Of a DNA stretch of 64,000 nucleotides, positions 62,601 to 64,000 are shown in pieces. Position numbers and translations under genes: made by a program. The stretch's first letter is position 1. Every line of letters begins with the position of its first letter. The notes beneath the pieces are model-generated. The model saw only the letters and a program-made list of their open reading frames with translations. It was not told the DNA's origin and did no database searches. The stretch is from RUG14300 sp964561145 (GTDB taxonomy: Bacteria > Bacillota > Clostridia > Christensenellales > CAG-1252): NCBI GenBank assembly GCA_964561145.1, contig CAZLNZ010000011.1, positions 15,889 to 79,888 of the forward strand, written 5' to 3'.

Positions 62601-63830
62601 TGTAACCCAAATTGAATCACCGCCATCTGAGTACTTCTTAGCGTAGAATGTATGATTTCCTGCATTAACAACAGTTCCATTGAAGTTACAACCTTGCTCA
62701 TAGTTAACAAACTCAAAGCCATTGGAGTCGATGATTTTAACAACGTCACCTGCTGCCAAGTTAACTGTTGCAGTATATTGAGCTGTAACGGAAGAATCTT
62801 CAGAAACAAGAATTTCCATTGAAACCGCATTTTCTTCATCACCGTTAACTATTATTTTAACAGAATATTCCGGATTATCAGGATTATCAGGATTATCGGG
62901 ATTAACTGATGGGCTGGGAACTGTAACCCAAACGGAATCACCACCGTCTAAGTATTTCTTAGCATAGAAATCGTGAGAACCTGCAACAGTTGCGGTGCCA
63001 CTGAAGCCACAATTGGGTTCATAGTTAACGAACTTAAAGCCCTCAGAGTCGATAATCTCAACAGTATCACCTACAGCTAATGTTATGGTTCCTGCATATT
63101 GAGCTGTTACATTGGGATCGTCGCTATTTGATACTGTCATAACAATAGCATTTTCAGCATCGCCATTTACAATGAGTTTAACCGAATAAACAGGAATAAC
63201 TGGATCATCTGGATCAACGGGTTTTACAGGAGTATCGTCAGCGAAGTTGATTGTAACCTTTAATGTTGCCTCAAAACCGCTGTGCTTAATAGTTACCGTT
63301 TGTTCTCCTTCTTTGGTGGGATCAAAGCCTTCGATAGTATAGTCGCCTTTGTCAACGCTAACAGAATTGTCGTCCGATAATTTTGCAGTAACTATTATCT
63401 TATCCTTTATTCCGTCGACACTAGCTTCCGACGCTTCGAGAGTGATGGACTCTTTGTCAACAGAAACTCCTACAGTATGTACATCGGGAGCTTTTTCAAC
63501 TTGCACTTTGAAGCTTGCTTGGAGTTGACCGTATTTGACGGTAATGGTTTGTTCACCCGATTTATTCGGATCAAATCCCTCGATTTCAAAATCAGTAATA
63601 ATAGATGTGCTGTCATCATTATACACAGCCTCGATTGTAATAGCACCCTTGATTGAGTCAATGGTGGCATTCTCCCCTAATATAAGTGTTTCGGCATTGT
63701 TTGCCAATATAACACGAATGTTTTCAATTTGCGGTATGGAATTTTCATCACAACCGACGAGTGCAAAAACCGTGCTTAAAATCAGGGTTAAAACAATAAT
63801 TGATAAAAATGCTTTAATTGATTTTTTCAT
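59670..63830 (-). CDS. Giant modular starch-binding lipoprotein (1386 residues)
   Basis: The product has a lipobox (FALVGC, Cys near 27) and two bacterial Ig-like domains (about 35-195, each ending in G-x-Q-T-x-T-V/I-K). Then come nine related beta modules: five of about 90 residues (starting near 215, 322, 608, 883, 1080, with FYAKKYLDGGDSVWV-type ends) and four shorter ones (starting near 425, 522, 707, 800, with SVVKLVVGENE starts and NFYVxxxGI ends). Three CBM26-like modules start near 990, 1197 and 1288. Asp/Pro/Asn linkers join several units. No enzyme domain is present. A part of about 520 bases is repeated almost exactly at an 825-base offset. It likely captures starch granules or chains at the surface. 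It has its own promoter and terminator. Confidence 0.88.
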   Translation of the reverse strand: MKKSIKAFLSIIVLTLILSTVFALVGCDENSIPQIENIRVILANNAETLILGENATIDSIKGAITIEAVYNDDSTSIITDFEIEGFDPNKSGEQTITVKYGQLQASFKVQVEKAPDVHTVGVSVDKESITLEASEASVDGIKDKIIVTAKLSDDNSVSVDKGDYTIEGFDPTKEGEQTVTIKHSGFEATLKVTINFADDTPVKPVDPDDPVIPVYSVKLIVNGDAENAIVMTVSNSDDPNVTAQYAGTITLAVGDTVEIIDSEGFKFVNYEPNCGFSGTATVAGSHDFYAKKYLDGGDSVWVTVPSPSVNPDNPDNPDNPEYSVKIIVNGDEENAVSMEILVSEDSSVTAQYTATVNLAAGDVVKIIDSNGFEFVNYEQGCNFNGTVVNAGNHTFYAKKYSDGGDSIWVTVPSAPVNPDAPEFTENSVVMLSVGDVSYTLNCNPSSLSGAVEFYIENVELKANDVVSITVNGIAFSNYKDCGFNGTAEEDGKYNFYVESAGIWVEKVQETPINPDTPSVPTITAESVVKLVVGENEIEFDLNMEASSLEYMLIGIELKANDVVSVLVDGVAYTIYKEVSPFQGTAGKDGYYDFYVSNEGIYASLEYEIKIVVGDNAVIMEIAECTEEGVTVQYMGKITLEIGDEISIFDNYDNTYANYQDNCTFKGTALVAGEHTIYVKKYADGHAIWVTQPEAQVDPTPSVPTLTAESVVKLVVGENEIALTLNEEADAVEFMVVGVEHNEGDVVVVTVDGVAFAKYKDTAAHNGTIEAAGKYNYYISNEGIWNCKVEEASKVPTIEEGSVVKLVVGENEIEFDLNTETSSLEYMLIGIELKANDVVSVLVDGVAYTIYKEVSPFQGTAGKDGYYDFYVSNEGIYASLEYEIKIVVGDNAVIMEIAECTEEGVTVQYMGKITLEIGDEISIFDNYDNTYANYQDNCTFKGTALVAGEHTIYVKKYADGHAIWVTQPEAQVDPDNPDTPDNPDVPVDKITVYYYNENNWETVYAYAWADGSDGDPAWPGAVMTAVEDQDGWFSTEIISANDYIIFNSNADDKKTGNLSIDAENPYYNNHNWTDGFNTYVYIIKIIVNNDEMTAVEMSLSESDNANVTVQYTGTVTLEKDDVVKIIDSDGFEFKNYEWKDDGTQCFTGTATVAGDHTFYAKKYLDGGDSVWVAVPAEVVDPVDPVNPDSPDVPGEDNRATIYYYNHNGWSVVKAYAWNGSGSNAKWSGVEMSKVEDQDGWYSITFENNSYVNIIFNDGSSQTGDLVIDYSNPYYNGYDWTDGFNVYEGPATITVYFHKSESSWSNVYAYSWADGSNGDPSWPGAQMKAVDGKDNWFEVEIKVNCTKIIFNNGNGGTGNQTENIVLPGGTTLYYNQVTNNWQDGFDVA
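60912..61431 (-). repeat. Intragenic duplication, copy 1
   Basis: This stretch of about 520 bases is nearly identical to 61737-62256, with only scattered base changes, and encodes one short module plus one module of about 90 residues. The offset is 825 bases. Confidence 0.85.
61737..62256 (-). repeat. Intragenic duplication, copy 2
   Basis: Partner of 60912-61431. Differences are few (for example CATGACCATCTG here against CATGCCCATCTG), which points to a recent duplication or gene conversion inside the gene. Confidence 0.85.
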
Positions 63831-63881
63831 ACTCTCTCCTTAGCTCAAATCTATTCTGTAGCAAAGTACTACATTAGTACC

Positions 63882-63910
63882 ATTATATATTATTAATATA
63901 TAATTGTCAA
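63882..63910 (-). promoter_or_regulatory. Consensus promoter of the giant starch-binding lipoprotein gene
   Basis: On the minus strand TTGACA (63905-63910), 17 bases and TATAAT (63882-63887) match the consensus exactly. Between it and the AAGGAGAG ribosome binding site lies the dyad AGTACTACATTAGTAC (about 63866-63880), a possible operator. Confidence 0.88.
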
Positions 63911-63944
63911 TAACGTATTTCTCAAAATATGTCAAAAAAGCTTA

Positions 63945-64000
63945 AAAGTGAATTCCCAAAGTAAATTCCACAGTGGAATTTGAGGTGGAATTTACCCTGG
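63945..64000. repeat. Repeat family 3, second copy cut by the window end
   Basis: AAAGTGAATT aligns with 42841 onward. GTAAATTCCAC (63961-63971) pairs with GTGGAATTTAC (63985-63995), the same pairing scheme as at 42854-42888 with different bases. Confidence 0.65.

Overview
The window looks like chromosomal DNA of an AT-rich, anaerobic-type Gram-positive bacterium, most likely an uncultured gut member of the Clostridia (inference). Supporting signs are lipoprotein signal peptides, AGGAGG-type ribosome binding sites, TTGACA-N17-TATAAT promoters, a SipW-like signal peptidase, a MalEFG/MsmX-type sugar importer, DUF6273, and no outer-membrane genes. I see no rRNA, tRNA or CRISPR array.

Layout. 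1-6.6 kb holds a partial hypothetical gene, a large lipoprotein, a DUF6273 protein, an ECF-type sigma factor and a DUF4143 ATPase. 6.7-13.4 kb is one giant minus-strand gene for a membrane-anchored repeat protein of about 2243 residues. 13.4-16.7 kb is the putative origin region with dnaA and dnaN. 16.7-31.2 kb is an accessory region rich in interspersed structured repeats. It carries a DUF234 ATPase, a SipW-type signal peptidase operon with two secreted substrates and a neighbouring starch-binding protein, a three-gene HipBST-type toxin-antitoxin locus, a Na+/H+ antiporter and argS. 31.2-37 kb holds gyrB-gyrA (minus) and recF (plus), arranged divergently and separated from dnaA-dnaN by about 15 kb. 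37-42.7 kb has a secreted pseudo-peptidase/membrane protein pair and the glycolytic operon pgk-tpiA-gpmI.

43.1-63.8 kb is a starch-utilisation cluster on the minus strand. A 1386-residue surface lipoprotein built of starch-binding modules has its own consensus promoter. It is followed by an eight-gene operon: lipoprotein alpha-amylase, a GLUG-repeat lipoprotein, a CBM26-rich lipoprotein, malE, malF, malG, a secreted pullulanase, and a MalK/MsmX ATPase with an unusually long C-terminus. Together these would bind starch at the surface, cut alpha-1,4 and alpha-1,6 bonds, and import maltodextrins that feed glycolysis.

The most unusual elements are: (1) a SipW-type secretion locus whose clients carry starch-binding modules, suggesting a TasA-like starch-binding surface structure; (2) a family of about 200-bp repeats whose tandem hairpins keep their pairing while their sequences change; (3) HipB-type operators at exact 41-bp spacing, with an orphan pair of the same operators downstream of dnaN; (4) a DnaA with altered Walker A and DNA-recognition motifs and no canonical DnaA boxes that I can find nearby; (5) a recurring, unassigned module of about 90 residues in at least three of the starch-associated proteins.
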